64,000 bases of DNA, from assembly GCF_017301735.1 (NCBI RefSeq), contig NZ_CP071090.1:9104001-9168000 (forward strand). Direction: 5' to 3'. A program made the translations under genes and the position numbers. The notes below the pieces were generated by a model. The model ran no database searches and had not been told where the DNA came from. It saw only the letters and a program-made list of their open reading frames with translations. Below are positions 48,374-56,997 of the stretch, one piece after another. The DNA is from Pyxidicoccus parkwaysis (GTDB taxonomy: Bacteria; Myxococcota; Myxococcia; Myxococcales; Myxococcaceae). Position 1 is the first letter of the stretch. Each line of letters begins with the position of its first letter.

Positions 48374-49897
48374 ATGCGCCTGTACGGGATGCTGGTGGGA
48401 ATGGGGTTGGCTTGCGCGGGCTGTGCCACCCTGACCCGGCCGCTGGGGGCCGTGCGCAACGACGAGACGGGCGAGTACGAGACGCCGAAGGAAGAGACGG
48501 TGTACCTGGTCCCCATCGAGGACGCGATGATGATGACCCGTCGCATCCTCGAGGAGCAGCGCTACGACGTGCTCGAGAAGGAAGGCGGGATGGAGATGTT
48601 CACCTCGGCGCAGGAGCCGGGGAAGAACGTGGTCGGCTCGCGCTCCTACGAGCGCTACTACATCAAGGGCGAGAAGGTAGGCCCCCGGCAGTCGCTCGTC
48701 CGCATCTTCCGGCTCCGCTACGACGAGACGAACAAGGTGCTGGAGATTCCGCACCAGGCCCTGGGCCCGTCGAACGAGACGGTCAGCGCCATCAACGACC
48801 CCGACCACCCCTTCGACGCCAACCACGCCATCAAGTCGTCGCCCGGCGCGCAGGCGCGGATGCACGACTACAACGCCAACCCCTTCCCGGAGGCGCCGGC
48901 CATCGAGGGCTTCCAGCTCGTGCGCGGCAACCGGGACGTAAGCATCGAGCACACGCTGCTGGAGCGGCTGGAGATGGTGCCCTCGCTGGAGCTGGTGGGC
49001 GGCAACACCTCCGTGCCGGCCCGCTCCGTGGTGCTCGAAGGTTGGGCTGAAGCCACCGAGACGGCGGCGGCTCCCGTGGCCGAGTGCGGCACGCCGGTGG
49101 AGGGCGCGGCACCGCTGATGGGCAAGGGCGAGACGGTGCTGCTCGCGGACCCGCTGGGCACGCGTGAGCTCCCCTCCGCCGCCCTGCGCATGCTGTGCGA
49201 GGCCACGTCCAAGGACCTGCCGGTGACGCTGGCCCTGTCCATGCCCACCACCGAGCAGCCGCTGCTGGACACGTACCTGGCCAGCGCGGGCTCGTCGCAG
49301 GACGCGCAGGAGCTGCTGCGGGGCAGCTCGTTCTGGCGCCGCGTGCACCAGGACGGGCGCAGCAGCCGCGCCATGCTGTGGCTCGTGGAGCAGGCCCGCC
49401 GGCTTCGCGCCTCGGGCAAGGCCGTGTCGCTGGTGGCCTTCGACGTCGACAAGGGCAAGGGCAACGAGCGCGAGGCGCAGATGGCGAAGAACCTGCTCGA
49501 CGCGCGCGGAAAGAATCCCGACACGTGGATGCTGGTGCTGACCGGCGGCACTCACGCGCGCACCGCGAGCGTCGGCTGGGACAGCGACTACGAGCCGCTG
49601 GGCATGCGGCTGGCGAAGGTGCTGCCGTCCGTGAAGGCGCTGGACGTGGGCTTCACGCGCGGCTCGCAGTTCTCCTGCCGCTACAACGTCTGGGACGCGG
49701 TGGAGTGCAACGTCTTCGCCATCAGCCCGACGAAGCAGGCGCGGCAGGCGTCCACCGTGTCCCCGGGCGTGCAGCTCTACACCGAGCCGCACCAGGAGGG
49801 CTTCCAGGGCCGCATCTACGTGGGCGCGCTGAACGCCTCGCCTCCGGCGCTGCAGGCCACCGCCGCCGCCGTCAGCAGCGGCCCCGCCTCGAAGTAG
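48374..49897 (+). CDS. Lipoprotein with EreA/ChaN-like C-terminal domain, copy 1
   Basis: This 507-residue lipoprotein has a signal ending CAGC. The N-terminal half contains a conserved ERYYIKGE strand and a basic/acidic repeat of unknown fold. The C-terminal half (about 260-440) resembles the TraB/EreA/ChaN group (LADPLGTRELPSAALRML, NEREAQMAKNLL, VLTGGTHARTA), but the catalytic GExH motif reads ADPLG, so a standard hydrolase activity is doubtful. It is followed 15 bp later by a close paralogue on the same strand, so the two are a tandem duplication and an operon. Both probably sit in the outer membrane. Confidence 0.78.
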   Translation: MRLYGMLVGMGLACAGCATLTRPLGAVRNDETGEYETPKEETVYLVPIEDAMMMTRRILEEQRYDVLEKEGGMEMFTSAQEPGKNVVGSRSYERYYIKGEKVGPRQSLVRIFRLRYDETNKVLEIPHQALGPSNETVSAINDPDHPFDANHAIKSSPGAQARMHDYNANPFPEAPAIEGFQLVRGNRDVSIEHTLLERLEMVPSLELVGGNTSVPARSVVLEGWAEATETAAAPVAECGTPVEGAAPLMGKGETVLLADPLGTRELPSAALRMLCEATSKDLPVTLALSMPTTEQPLLDTYLASAGSSQDAQELLRGSSFWRRVHQDGRSSRAMLWLVEQARRLRASGKAVSLVAFDVDKGKGNEREAQMAKNLLDARGKNPDTWMLVLTGGTHARTASVGWDSDYEPLGMRLAKVLPSVKALDVGFTRGSQFSCRYNVWDAVECNVFAISPTKQARQASTVSPGVQLYTEPHQEGFQGRIYVGALNASPPALQATAAAVSSGPASK

Positions 49898-49912
49898 GGG
49901 CCGGCCACTTCG

Positions 49913-51400
49913 ATGAATGCAATGCGTCGAATGGGACTGCTGCTGGGGCTGGGGCTCGCGTGTACCGGTTGCGCGACGCTGACGCGCGACCTGGGCGCGG
50001 AGCCCGACCCGGAGACGGGCCAGTACGTCACGCCCATCGAGGAGACCGTGTACCTGGTCCCCGCCGAGGACGCGATGATGATGACCCGGCGCATCCTCGA
50101 GGAGCAGCGCTACGACGTCATGGAGCGGGTGGACAACCGGCTGGAGCTGTTCACCTCGGCCCATGAGCCCGGGAAGAACCCGCCGGGCTCGCGCACCTAC
50201 GAGCGCTACTACATCCAGGGCGAGCGGCTGGGAGCGCGCCAGTCGGTGGTCCGCGTCTTCCGGCTCAAGTACCACGAGATGGAGGACACGGTGGAGATTG
50301 GCGTCCGCCCCGCCGGCACGCGCGCCGAGGAAATCACCAAGGCCAACGACCTCCATCCCTTCGACTTCAACAAGGACCCGTTCAAGGGCGTGGGCGAGCT
50401 GGAGAAGTTCCGCTTCGTGCGCGGCGTGCGTGATTTGGGCATCGAGCACACGCTGCTGCAGCGGCTGGAGATGGTGCCCGCGCTGGAGCTGGTGGGCAGC
50501 ACCACCTCCGTGCCCGCGCGCTCCGTCGTCCTCGAAGGCTGGACGGAGGCGGGGGAGACGCCGCAAGCGCCCGAGCCCGAGTGCACCCTGCCGGTGGACG
50601 GCGTCACGCCGCTGATGGGCAGGGGGCAGACGCTGCTGCTCGCCGACCCGCTGGGCACGCGCGAGCTGCCTTCCGCCGCCCTGCGCATGCTGTGCGAGGC
50701 CGCGGCCAAAGACATTCCCGCGGTGCTCGGCCTCTCGCTGCCCGCCTCCGAGCAGCCGCTGCTCGACACCTACCTCGCCAGCGCCGGCTCCTCGCGTGAC
50801 GCGCAGGAGCTGTTGCAAGGCAGCTCGTTCTGGCGCCGCGAGCACCAGGACGGGCGCAGCAGCCGCGCCATGTTGTGGCTCGTGGAGCAGGCCCGCCGGC
50901 TTCGCGCCTCCGGCAGCGACGTGTCCCTCGTGGCCTTCGACGACGAGAAGACCACCGGCAACGAGCGCGAGGCCTCCATGGCGAAGACGCTGCTGGACTC
51001 GCGGAAGAAGCACGCGGACGCGTGGATGCTGGTACTCGCCGGCGGCGCCCACGTGCGCACCGCGAGCGCGCAATGGGATGGGGACCTCGAGCCGCTGGGC
51101 ATGCGGCTGGCGAAGGCACTGCCCTCCGTGAAGGCGCTGGACGTGGGCTTCCAGCGCGGCACCCAGTTCTCCTGCCGCTACAGCGTCTGGGACGACATCG
51201 AGTGCAACGTCTTCGCCATCAGCCCCACGCTCGAGACACGCCAGGCTTCCACCGTGTCTCCGGGCGTGAAGCTCTTCCCCACCCCGCTGAAGGAAGGCTT
51301 CCACGGGCGGCTCTTCGTCGGTGAGCTGAACGCCTCTCCTCCGGCGCTGCAGGCGGAATCCTGGCCCACCGTCAGCGTGGACCCGCGCGACGTGCCGTAG
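49913..51400 (+). CDS. Lipoprotein with EreA/ChaN-like C-terminal domain, copy 2
   Basis: This 495-residue paralogue of the preceding gene is alignable over its full length, with near-identical blocks such as VYLVPAEDAMMMTRRILEE, RSSRAMLWLVEQARRLRAS and CNVFAISPT. It has a lipobox ACTGC. The catalytic-position difference seen in copy 1 (no His after GE) is shared here (LADPLGTRELP), so the loss preceded the duplication. The two differ mainly around residues 130-160, where copy 1 has an extra stretch. Start 49913 or 49922; no strong ribosome site, so coupling with copy 1 is plausible. Confidence 0.78.
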   Translation: MNAMRRMGLLLGLGLACTGCATLTRDLGAEPDPETGQYVTPIEETVYLVPAEDAMMMTRRILEEQRYDVMERVDNRLELFTSAHEPGKNPPGSRTYERYYIQGERLGARQSVVRVFRLKYHEMEDTVEIGVRPAGTRAEEITKANDLHPFDFNKDPFKGVGELEKFRFVRGVRDLGIEHTLLQRLEMVPALELVGSTTSVPARSVVLEGWTEAGETPQAPEPECTLPVDGVTPLMGRGQTLLLADPLGTRELPSAALRMLCEAAAKDIPAVLGLSLPASEQPLLDTYLASAGSSRDAQELLQGSSFWRREHQDGRSSRAMLWLVEQARRLRASGSDVSLVAFDDEKTTGNEREASMAKTLLDSRKKHADAWMLVLAGGAHVRTASAQWDGDLEPLGMRLAKALPSVKALDVGFQRGTQFSCRYSVWDDIECNVFAISPTLETRQASTVSPGVKLFPTPLKEGFHGRLFVGELNASPPALQAESWPTVSVDPRDVP

Positions 51401-51547
51401 GCCCGGGCTACCGCGGCAACGGCACGTCGCACACGCGGGACGACACGCCCATCCGCCCCTGGGACAGCCTGTGCCAGCAACGAGCTCGACGGCGGCACCA
51501 GCCCCTGAGATTGCCAGTGCCGCCCCTCTCGACGTGCCTCGCTGCCA

Positions 51548-52465
51548 TCACCCCGCGTCGGCCGGGCGCCCCGCGTCGACGCCAGCGTCTCGGGGCGTGC
51601 CCGCATCGAACGGACTGCCCGCGTCGGTGCCGCCATCACCGGGCGTGCCCGCATCGGACGTTCCGCCGCCGTCCGGGCGCGGGCCACCGTCGGGAGAGCA
51701 GCTCGTGCCCGTGCACCCGCCATCCGTTCCCGCATCCGTGCCGCCGTCCGGCTTGCACGTGGGGCACGGGTCGTCCTTGCCGCAGCGGGTGAGCTCCCCG
51801 GCGGGAGGATCACCCCGGACCTGCACGAAGCTCAGGCCCCCCACGGTCTGGTTCCCGATGGGATTGCCGTTGCCGTCCACCAGCGAGCCGTAGCACTTCA
51901 TCGGGTTGCCCGGACTGACCGTGCCCGTACACGCGACGACCTTGTCGGCCGGAACGCCGTAGTTGTGGCTGACCGCGGAGCCAATCGAGATGTACGGCGG
52001 AGTACCGGACTTGCCGCCGAAGCAGACGCTCAGGAACAGCGGCTTGCCGACGCACTCGGTGTGGTACTCGGGGTGGAACACGCTCTGGCTCGTGTCATGC
52101 GGCAGCGCCTGCACCGAGGTCTTCCCACCGCACTTCGCGGGGTCCCCACCGTGCGCGCCGTAGACGCAGCCCTGGCCATTCATCGCCGCGGCCGCCTTCT
52201 GCTCTTCCTTGATGAGGCCCAGATCTCCAGGCTTGCTCTTGTCGATGCCCGTGTAGCCCGAGTTGTCCTGCGCTCCGACGTCGTTCCAGTCATTGTCGCT
52301 GACGAACTTGCCGGCGTCGGGAATCTCGTTTTCTCCCTTGCAGACATCCACCTCCTGCTCGAGCTCCCACGCCTCATCGGAAGTCGCTTCGTCCTCGAGC
52401 CCGCAGGCCGCCAGCCCCGCGCCGACGCACGCCGACACGAAGAAGAACTTCAACATGTGTCTCAT
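51548..52465 (-). CDS. Secreted lipoprotein with Asp/Ala/Gly-rich C-terminal tail
   Basis: This 305-residue protein has a signal ending GLAAC with a lipobox. The central domain (about 60-215) has paired Cys residues (CVYGAHGG, CGGKTSVQ, CFGGKSGT, KCYGSLVD) and polar strands. The last 80 residues are low-complexity DAG/DGG-rich (GGTDAG, DAGTPRDAG), a tail type common in myxobacterial surface lipoproteins. The ATG at 52465 has GGGGGGA upstream. An AT-rich promoter region lies just 5'. Function unknown. Confidence 0.78.
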   Translation of the reverse strand: MRHMLKFFFVSACVGAGLAACGLEDEATSDEAWELEQEVDVCKGENEIPDAGKFVSDNDWNDVGAQDNSGYTGIDKSKPGDLGLIKEEQKAAAAMNGQGCVYGAHGGDPAKCGGKTSVQALPHDTSQSVFHPEYHTECVGKPLFLSVCFGGKSGTPPYISIGSAVSHNYGVPADKVVACTGTVSPGNPMKCYGSLVDGNGNPIGNQTVGGLSFVQVRGDPPAGELTRCGKDDPCPTCKPDGGTDAGTDGGCTGTSCSPDGGPRPDGGGTSDAGTPGDGGTDAGSPFDAGTPRDAGVDAGRPADAG

Positions 52466-52510
52466 GTAATCCCCCCGTACTCGCTTAAGCCGCATTTGGC
52501 CTAAAACGAG

Positions 52511-52537
52511 ATTATCCTGTAGTATCAGAAAATACAA
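52511..52537 (-). promoter_or_regulatory. Candidate sigma-70 promoter for the lipoprotein gene
   Basis: On the minus strand TTGTAT (52537-52532) and GATAAT (52516-52511) lie 15 nt apart, in the only AT-rich patch nearby, about 46 bp before the start at 52465. Spacer is short, so only suggestive. Confidence 0.4.
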
Positions 52538-52601
52538 AACAGGCGGGTGCGCACGCCACGAGGTGACGCGCGCAGGCGTGAGCCATGTCCTGGAGGGACG
52601 G

Positions 52602-53495
52602 CTACTCCACCAACCTCAGCCAGTCGTCCTCATCGGAGAACAGGCGCACGCTCAGGCGTGAGCACACGTCCGGATGCGCCTGCGCGGCGGGGCCGCCCAC
52701 CCAGACGGGCACCTTCGGGGGCAGCGCCTCCACCACGCGAGACAGCATGTCTCCGAAGACATTCGCGCCGCGGTCGTTCACCGCCGACAGGCCCACGAAG
52801 TCCGGCCGCATCTCCGCCACCGCGCGCCCCAGGTCCACCGCCGGCATGCGCTGCCCCAGCAGCGTCACCCTCACCCCCGAGTGTCGCAGCCGCAGCGCCA
52901 CGCCCAGCAGCCCCAGCTCGTGCTCCTCGTCGGGGAAGCACGCCAGCACCGCGTGCTTGTGCCCGCTGTTCGGAGACGCGTGCAGCAGGCCCACCAGCCG
53001 GGCCCGCACCACCTGCGTCACCAGGTGCTCCTGCGCGACCGTGAGCCGGCCCGCGTGCCACCGCTCGCCCACCTCACGCTGCAGCGGGGCCAGCACGTCG
53101 TCGAAGGCCCGCAACGGAGGCAGCGCCGCGAGCACCTCGTCCATCACCGCCGACACGCGCGCCTGGTCATACGCGCCGGCCGCGGCCAGCGCCGCCTCAA
53201 GCCACGCGTCCAGGTTCGTCCCGTGGCCGCTGCCCGTGAAGGCGTGCGCCTCGGCGCCGACTTCCGCGCGCAACTGAGGAAGGAGCTTCGCCGCCTCGCT
53301 GATGGCCACGCCCTCGTCCGTCAGTTGCTTCAGCCGCTTGAGCAGCGCCACGTCCCGGTCCGTGTAGACGCGGTAGCCGGCCGGCGTGCGCTGGGGGCTG
53401 AGCACACCGTAGCGGCGCTCCCAGGCGCGGATGAGCTCGACGCGCACTCCAGAGAGCTCGGCGGCGATGTGGATTCGGTAGGTGCGCTCGGCCAT
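52602..53495 (-). CDS. carH: CarH-like light- and B12-dependent repressor
   Basis: This 297-residue protein has a MerR-type DNA-binding domain (about 1-75, RIHIAAELSGVRVELIRAWERRYG) and a cobalamin domain. B12 residues match those of CarH: Trp146, His147, Glu156, His157 (WHAGRLTVAQEHLVT) and lower-axial His192 in DEEHELG. CarH binds adenosylcobalamin in the dark, tetramerises on DNA and is dismantled by light. It is the last gene of the crt operon, 15 bp after carA, matching the M. xanthus order. Confidence 0.92.
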   Translation of the reverse strand: MAERTYRIHIAAELSGVRVELIRAWERRYGVLSPQRTPAGYRVYTDRDVALLKRLKQLTDEGVAISEAAKLLPQLRAEVGAEAHAFTGSGHGTNLDAWLEAALAAAGAYDQARVSAVMDEVLAALPPLRAFDDVLAPLQREVGERWHAGRLTVAQEHLVTQVVRARLVGLLHASPNSGHKHAVLACFPDEEHELGLLGVALRLRHSGVRVTLLGQRMPAVDLGRAVAEMRPDFVGLSAVNDRGANVFGDMLSRVVEALPPKVPVWVGGPAAQAHPDVCSRLSVRLFSDEDDWLRLVE

Positions 53496-53510
53496 GTCGC
53501 GGGTGAGAGG

Positions 53511-54377
53511 TCAGGGACGATTCTGGGCGTTGCGCACCTGGTTCCAGATGGCGATGAGCTCTTCCGAGGACTCCGCATACTGCGCGCCCAGCGTGAAGAG
53601 CGCCTTCAGGTGCTCGCGTGCGCCCGGCCCTCCTACCACGATGGGAAAGGGAGCGCAGGCCCGCATCGCATCCCCCAGCACCTCCAGGAACTCGTCCGGC
53701 TCGCGGCGCCGCACGAAGGACAGCGCCACGATGTCCGGCCGCACCTGCGAGCAGGCCCCGTGCAGCGCCTCGGGCGGCGTGTCCGCGCCCAGCAGCGTCA
53801 CCCGCCAGCCCCTGCGCTTGAGGTGCAGCCCCAGCGCCAGGAGCCCGCCCTCGTGGTGGTCCCTCGCCGGGCACGCGAGCAGCGCACGCGGCCCGTCCGC
53901 GACCGTCTCCACCGCGTCCATCACCCGCCGCAGCCGGTGGCGGATGAAGGCGGACGCCATGTGCTCGCGCGCGATGTCCAGCCGCACGCCCATCTCCCGC
54001 AGCAGGGGCATGAGGAAGGAGTCGCAGTAGGCCACCATGTCCATGGCGGCCTGCGCTTCGTCGAGTACGCGCGTCACCTCCTCACCGTCCAGGAGCATGA
54101 CGGCGGACCAGAAGCGCTCGTTGAGGCGCTCGGGCCGAGGCAGCGCCTGGAGCGGCGTGGTGCGCACCTGCGCGATGGCCTCGCTCACCGACAGGCCTTC
54201 CTGCTGGATGAGGCGCGCGACGCGGCGGATGTCCTCCACCTCGTCGCGCGAGTAGACGCGGTAGTTGTTGCTCTCGCTGCGGTGCGGGCGCGGGAAGCCG
54301 TAGCGCCGCTCCCACGCGCGCAGCGTGGCCTCGCGGATGCCCGTCAACCGGGCGATGGTGCGGATGCGCAACGTCAT
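53511..54377 (-). CDS. carA: CarA-like repressor of the carotenoid operon
   Basis: This 288-residue MerR-type protein has TIARLTGIREATLRAWERRYGFPRPHR followed by a cobalamin-type domain with RDHHEGG. In M. xanthus, CarA represses the crt promoter and is antagonised by CarS; its B12 domain is not needed for repression. The DNA-binding helix resembles that of CarH, so both should read the same operator. Its ATG overlaps the acyltransferase stop (ATGA). Tenth gene by the classical numbering of the operon. Confidence 0.93.
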   Translation of the reverse strand: MTLRIRTIARLTGIREATLRAWERRYGFPRPHRSESNNYRVYSRDEVEDIRRVARLIQQEGLSVSEAIAQVRTTPLQALPRPERLNERFWSAVMLLDGEEVTRVLDEAQAAMDMVAYCDSFLMPLLREMGVRLDIAREHMASAFIRHRLRRVMDAVETVADGPRALLACPARDHHEGGLLALGLHLKRRGWRVTLLGADTPPEALHGACSQVRPDIVALSFVRRREPDEFLEVLGDAMRACAPFPIVVGGPGAREHLKALFTLGAQYAESSEELIAIWNQVRNAQNRP

Positions 54378-55051
54378 GGCGCCAGCCCTCGCGCCGAGTC
54401 CCAGCGCTCCGCCACGCCGCGCGCTCCGGCCACCTTGCGCGTGAAGCCGTCCAGCGACGTCGCCGCCGCCACGCGCTGCACCACCGCCTCCAGCCCGTCC
54501 TGGAAGAGGGACATGGGCCCCGGCGGGTGCGGCGTGCCGACCTCCAGCAGCACGTCCGGGCGCTCGTGCTCGAAGAAGGCATAGCGCACGCCGATGGGCA
54601 CGCACTCCACCTTCGACACCTTCGCGAGCAGCTCTACGCCCCGCTCCAGCTTCAGGGGGAAAACGCCGAAAGGACGGTGCTCGCCCTCGGGAAAGACATA
54701 CAGCGCGGCGCGCGGGCGGCGGAGCAGTTCCTTCGCGTAGCGCAGGGACTCCACCGACGACACCGCATCCTTGCGGCGGATGCTGAAGGCGCCAATGCGC
54801 GCGAGGAAGCGGTAGCGCTGAAGGTTCTCCTCTTCCATGAGGCAATAGGCGTCCCAGTCCGCCGCGCGGCTGAGCTGGTGCAGCATGAAGCCGTCCCACC
54901 AGTTGCAGTGGTTCAGGTACACGAGCCGGCCCGCATCGCCCGTGGGCAGCGTTCCGCGCACCCAGAGCCCGCGGAACGCCGAGCGGAACTTCCGGGTGAT
55001 GTACTGGTCCAGGACCCAGCCGAAGGGGCCGCCTTTTTGCTCGCGAATCAC
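54374..55051 (-). CDS. Acyltransferase (1-acylglycerol-phosphate/PlsC-like) in the carotenoid operon
   Basis: This 225-residue protein has the acyltransferase motifs LNHCNWWDG (NHxxxxD) and FPEGEHRP, with no membrane anchor beyond a weak N-terminal region. In this operon it probably acylates carotenoid glycosides, consistent with myxobacterial carotenoid esters. It starts at a GTG (55051) overlapping the crtYd stop (GTGA) and its stop overlaps the carA start. Gene nine in the operon numbering; function inferred from family and context. Confidence 0.82.
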   Translation of the reverse strand: MIREQKGGPFGWVLDQYITRKFRSAFRGLWVRGTLPTGDAGRLVYLNHCNWWDGFMLHQLSRAADWDAYCLMEEENLQRYRFLARIGAFSIRRKDAVSSVESLRYAKELLRRPRAALYVFPEGEHRPFGVFPLKLERGVELLAKVSKVECVPIGVRYAFFEHERPDVLLEVGTPHPPGPMSLFQDGLEAVVQRVAAATSLDGFTRKVAGARGVAERWDSARGLAP

Positions 55052-55398
55052 GACGCCCGTGCCTCCCGGGCCCTGGACACCAGCGCGGTGAACAGGGCCA
55101 GCCCCAGCGACACGAGGATGCTGGTGAGCAGGAAGAAGAGCACCTCCTCCAGGGGCACGAGGCCCAGGTACACGCCCAGGTGACGTCCCTCGCCGAAGTT
55201 CCAGATGCCGGTGGAGATGGCCAGGTGGTCCGCCACGGAGAGATAGATGCCGATGACGAGCGCTGGGGGCAGCACCGCCCTGAGCACCGCGCCCGAGCGT
55301 TCCCTGTAGTGGCGCACCAACGCGATGAGCTGGAAGAAGATGAGCGGCAGCGTCCACGCGAGCAGGTGGATGAGGTAGGCCCACTGCGTCTCCATCAT
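55048..55398 (-). CDS. crtYd: Lycopene cyclase heterodimer subunit CrtYd
   Basis: This 116-residue membrane protein with three hydrophobic helices (WAYLIHLLAWTLPLIFFQLIALV; VLPPALVIGIYLSVADHLAI; LVPLEEVLFFLLTSILVSLGL) is one half of the split CrtYc/CrtYd cyclase, with the PLEEVLFF motif. Partner crtYc is immediately upstream and overlaps by the ATGA junction. Together they cyclise a lycopene end to a beta-ring; the M. xanthus enzyme is a monocyclase. Confidence 0.9.
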   Translation of the reverse strand: MMETQWAYLIHLLAWTLPLIFFQLIALVRHYRERSGAVLRAVLPPALVIGIYLSVADHLAISTGIWNFGEGRHLGVYLGLVPLEEVLFFLLTSILVSLGLALFTALVSRAREARAS

Positions 55399-55769
55399 GG
55401 CGCCGCCTCCCGGGCCGTGAGCTCGCGGCCTTCCGAGCCGACCTCGCCGCGAGGTGCGGGCTCCTTGTCGAGCACCCGCGTCAGGCGAGCACGGGCCCAC
55501 AGGCCCACGAGCAGCGTCTGGAGACCGAAGAAGAGATACTCCTCCAGCGGCAGGTAGCCGAGCTTGATGCCCCAGATGCGCTCCGGGTCGAAGCCCCACA
55601 GGCCCCACTTCACCGCCACGTTGTCCCAGGGCGACGTCGCCACGTAGACGACGACGAGGAGCAGTCCCATGGGCGCGAGACTCCGGGCGGAGAAGGTGCG
55701 CCGGTAGCGCCACACGAGGAAGAGGATGGGCAGCACCACGAAGATGCCGAGGAAGCGCGCGTAGGTCAT
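55395..55769 (-). CDS. crtYc: Lycopene cyclase heterodimer subunit CrtYc
   Basis: This 124-residue membrane protein is the other half of the cyclase, with three helices and the matching PLEEYLFFGLQ motif (residues about 75-85), plus an acidic C-terminal tail. It overlaps both neighbours by four-base junctions: its ATG overlaps the glycosyltransferase stop and its stop overlaps the crtYd start. Motif duplication between CrtYc and CrtYd is as known for the split family. Confidence 0.9.
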   Translation of the reverse strand: MTYARFLGIFVVLPILFLVWRYRRTFSARSLAPMGLLLVVVYVATSPWDNVAVKWGLWGFDPERIWGIKLGYLPLEEYLFFGLQTLLVGLWARARLTRVLDKEPAPRGEVGSEGRELTAREAAP

Positions 55770-56893
55770 CCCGGTCCTCCGCTCAGCTCGGGCCACACGC
55801 GGACCATGCGGCCCCCGGGCTGAAGCGCATAGGTGCGGCCCCGCCATGTCACCGTGCCCTGCTGCCACAGCGAGCACAGGAAGGCCGCGAGCAGCAGTCC
55901 CTCTCCGAGCAGCCAGTCCGTCAGTGCGTACGGCAAGCCCGTGTCGGCGGTGCCCGCCGGAGCGCTCAGCACCGCCAGGCGAAGCGCGAGCAGCGTGCGA
56001 ACGACGACGAGCACCCCCACCGCACCCGCGAGCACGGGAGCGCCGAGCACGACGGCCAGCAGCACCAGTGGCAGCGTGGGCGTGAAGAGCAACGGCACGG
56101 TGGGGAACAACGCGGGTCGGTGGCTCGCGAGCACCTGCATCCACCGCGTGAAGCGTGCGAGCGGAGTGCTCCAGGAGGACACCGTGCCGAGCGGCACCAC
56201 GGCGGGAGACGGGCTCAGCGCCACGTCCAGGCCTCGCGCGTGGAGCCGCTTCGACAACTCGAGGTCCTCGCCGATGTGGTCCGCGAGCTCCTTCAGTGCC
56301 TCCGTGGCCACGGGCGACAAGCCCAGCGCCTTGCCACACACGGCCTTCGCACCGGCACTCATCACGTCGAGCGCGCGGAAGCTGTGATGCGTGTAGCGCA
56401 GCAGTCCGGCCATGGCACGGCTGGCACTGTCCGCCGGGTCCACGGGAGTCGGCGCCGCGGTGCTCAGCGCGGAGCCCGAGGCGATGGGAGCCGCGAGCCC
56501 TTCCACCAGCGCGCCCGTCACCGCGACGTCCGCGTCCACCGCGAGCACCACTCGGCCCTGTGTCTGGAGCACTTCCAGCGCGTAGAGCAGATGGCCCACC
56601 TTGCGGTTGGGAGTGAGCGGATCGCTCGGAAGCCAGCGCACGCCCGGGGCGAGGCGCGGGCGGTACGGCGACACCACGACCTGCTCCAGCGGCCCCGCGT
56701 AGTCGATGGGCGTCGCGAGGTTCTCCAGCTCGCGCGGCGTGGGCGCATCCACGGGGCGCAGCAACAGCACGGGGACGCGCGTGCCCTCCGTGGAGCCAGA
56801 GCGCCGCACGCGCAGCAGTCGCGCGAGCGCCACACCGCTGAAGCCCATGGCCATGACAGTCCAGGCCAGGGAGATGATGACGAGCGCGCTCAT
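55766..56893 (-). CDS. Family 2-like glycosyltransferase in the carotenoid operon
   Basis: This 375-residue protein has a single N-terminal hydrophobic helix (ALVIISLAWTVMAMGFSGVAL) and a GT-A-like core with VVLAVDADVAVTG (DxD), DLELSKRLHARGLD (catalytic Asp region) and several C-terminal membrane segments (LFTPTLPLVLLAVVLGAP; VLVVVRTLLALRLAV). It resembles ceramide/hopanoid-type processive transferases. It probably glycosylates the hydroxylated carotenoid, before acylation by the next enzyme. ATG overlaps the stop of a 21-codon mini-ORF (ATGA). Confidence 0.82.
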   Translation of the reverse strand: MSALVIISLAWTVMAMGFSGVALARLLRVRRSGSTEGTRVPVLLLRPVDAPTPRELENLATPIDYAGPLEQVVVSPYRPRLAPGVRWLPSDPLTPNRKVGHLLYALEVLQTQGRVVLAVDADVAVTGALVEGLAAPIASGSALSTAAPTPVDPADSASRAMAGLLRYTHHSFRALDVMSAGAKAVCGKALGLSPVATEALKELADHIGEDLELSKRLHARGLDVALSPSPAVVPLGTVSSWSTPLARFTRWMQVLASHRPALFPTVPLLFTPTLPLVLLAVVLGAPVLAGAVGVLVVVRTLLALRLAVLSAPAGTADTGLPYALTDWLLGEGLLLAAFLCSLWQQGTVTWRGRTYALQPGGRMVRVWPELSGGPG

Positions 56894-56997
56894 GCCGCCC
56901 GTCCCGTGCGCGCACGGAAGTGCGCCATCCAGCGAATGATGACAAGCGCCCTCATGCCGCCCGTCCCATGCGCGTGCGGAAGTGCGCCATCCAGCGG
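56874..56997. repeat. 62-bp tandem direct duplication at the crtC-glycosyltransferase junction
   Basis: Two adjacent 62-bp units, 56874-56935 and 56936-56997, differ at only six positions. The unit covers the 3' end of crtC with its stop and the start codon of the following gene. Confidence 0.9.
56890..56955 (-). CDS. Chimeric 21-codon mini-ORF linking crtC and the glycosyltransferase
   Basis: The ATG at 56955 overlaps the crtC stop, and the TGA ending at 56890 overlaps the glycosyltransferase ATG, both as ATGA. The peptide (MRALVIIRWMAHF then RARTGRAA) is a chimera of the start of the glycosyltransferase (M-x-A-L-V-I-I) and the end of crtC (RWMAHFRxRxGRAA). It arose by the 62-bp duplication and keeps re-initiation coupling between the flanking genes. 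It probably has no function as a protein. Confidence 0.5.
   Translation of the reverse strand: MRALVIIRWMAHFRARTGRAA

Noticed and set aside
51178..51813. Open frame rich in Arg/Ala/Ser-Met opposite the DAG-rich lipoprotein tail
   Set aside because: A shifted-frame reading of the low-complexity tail, with no ribosome site.
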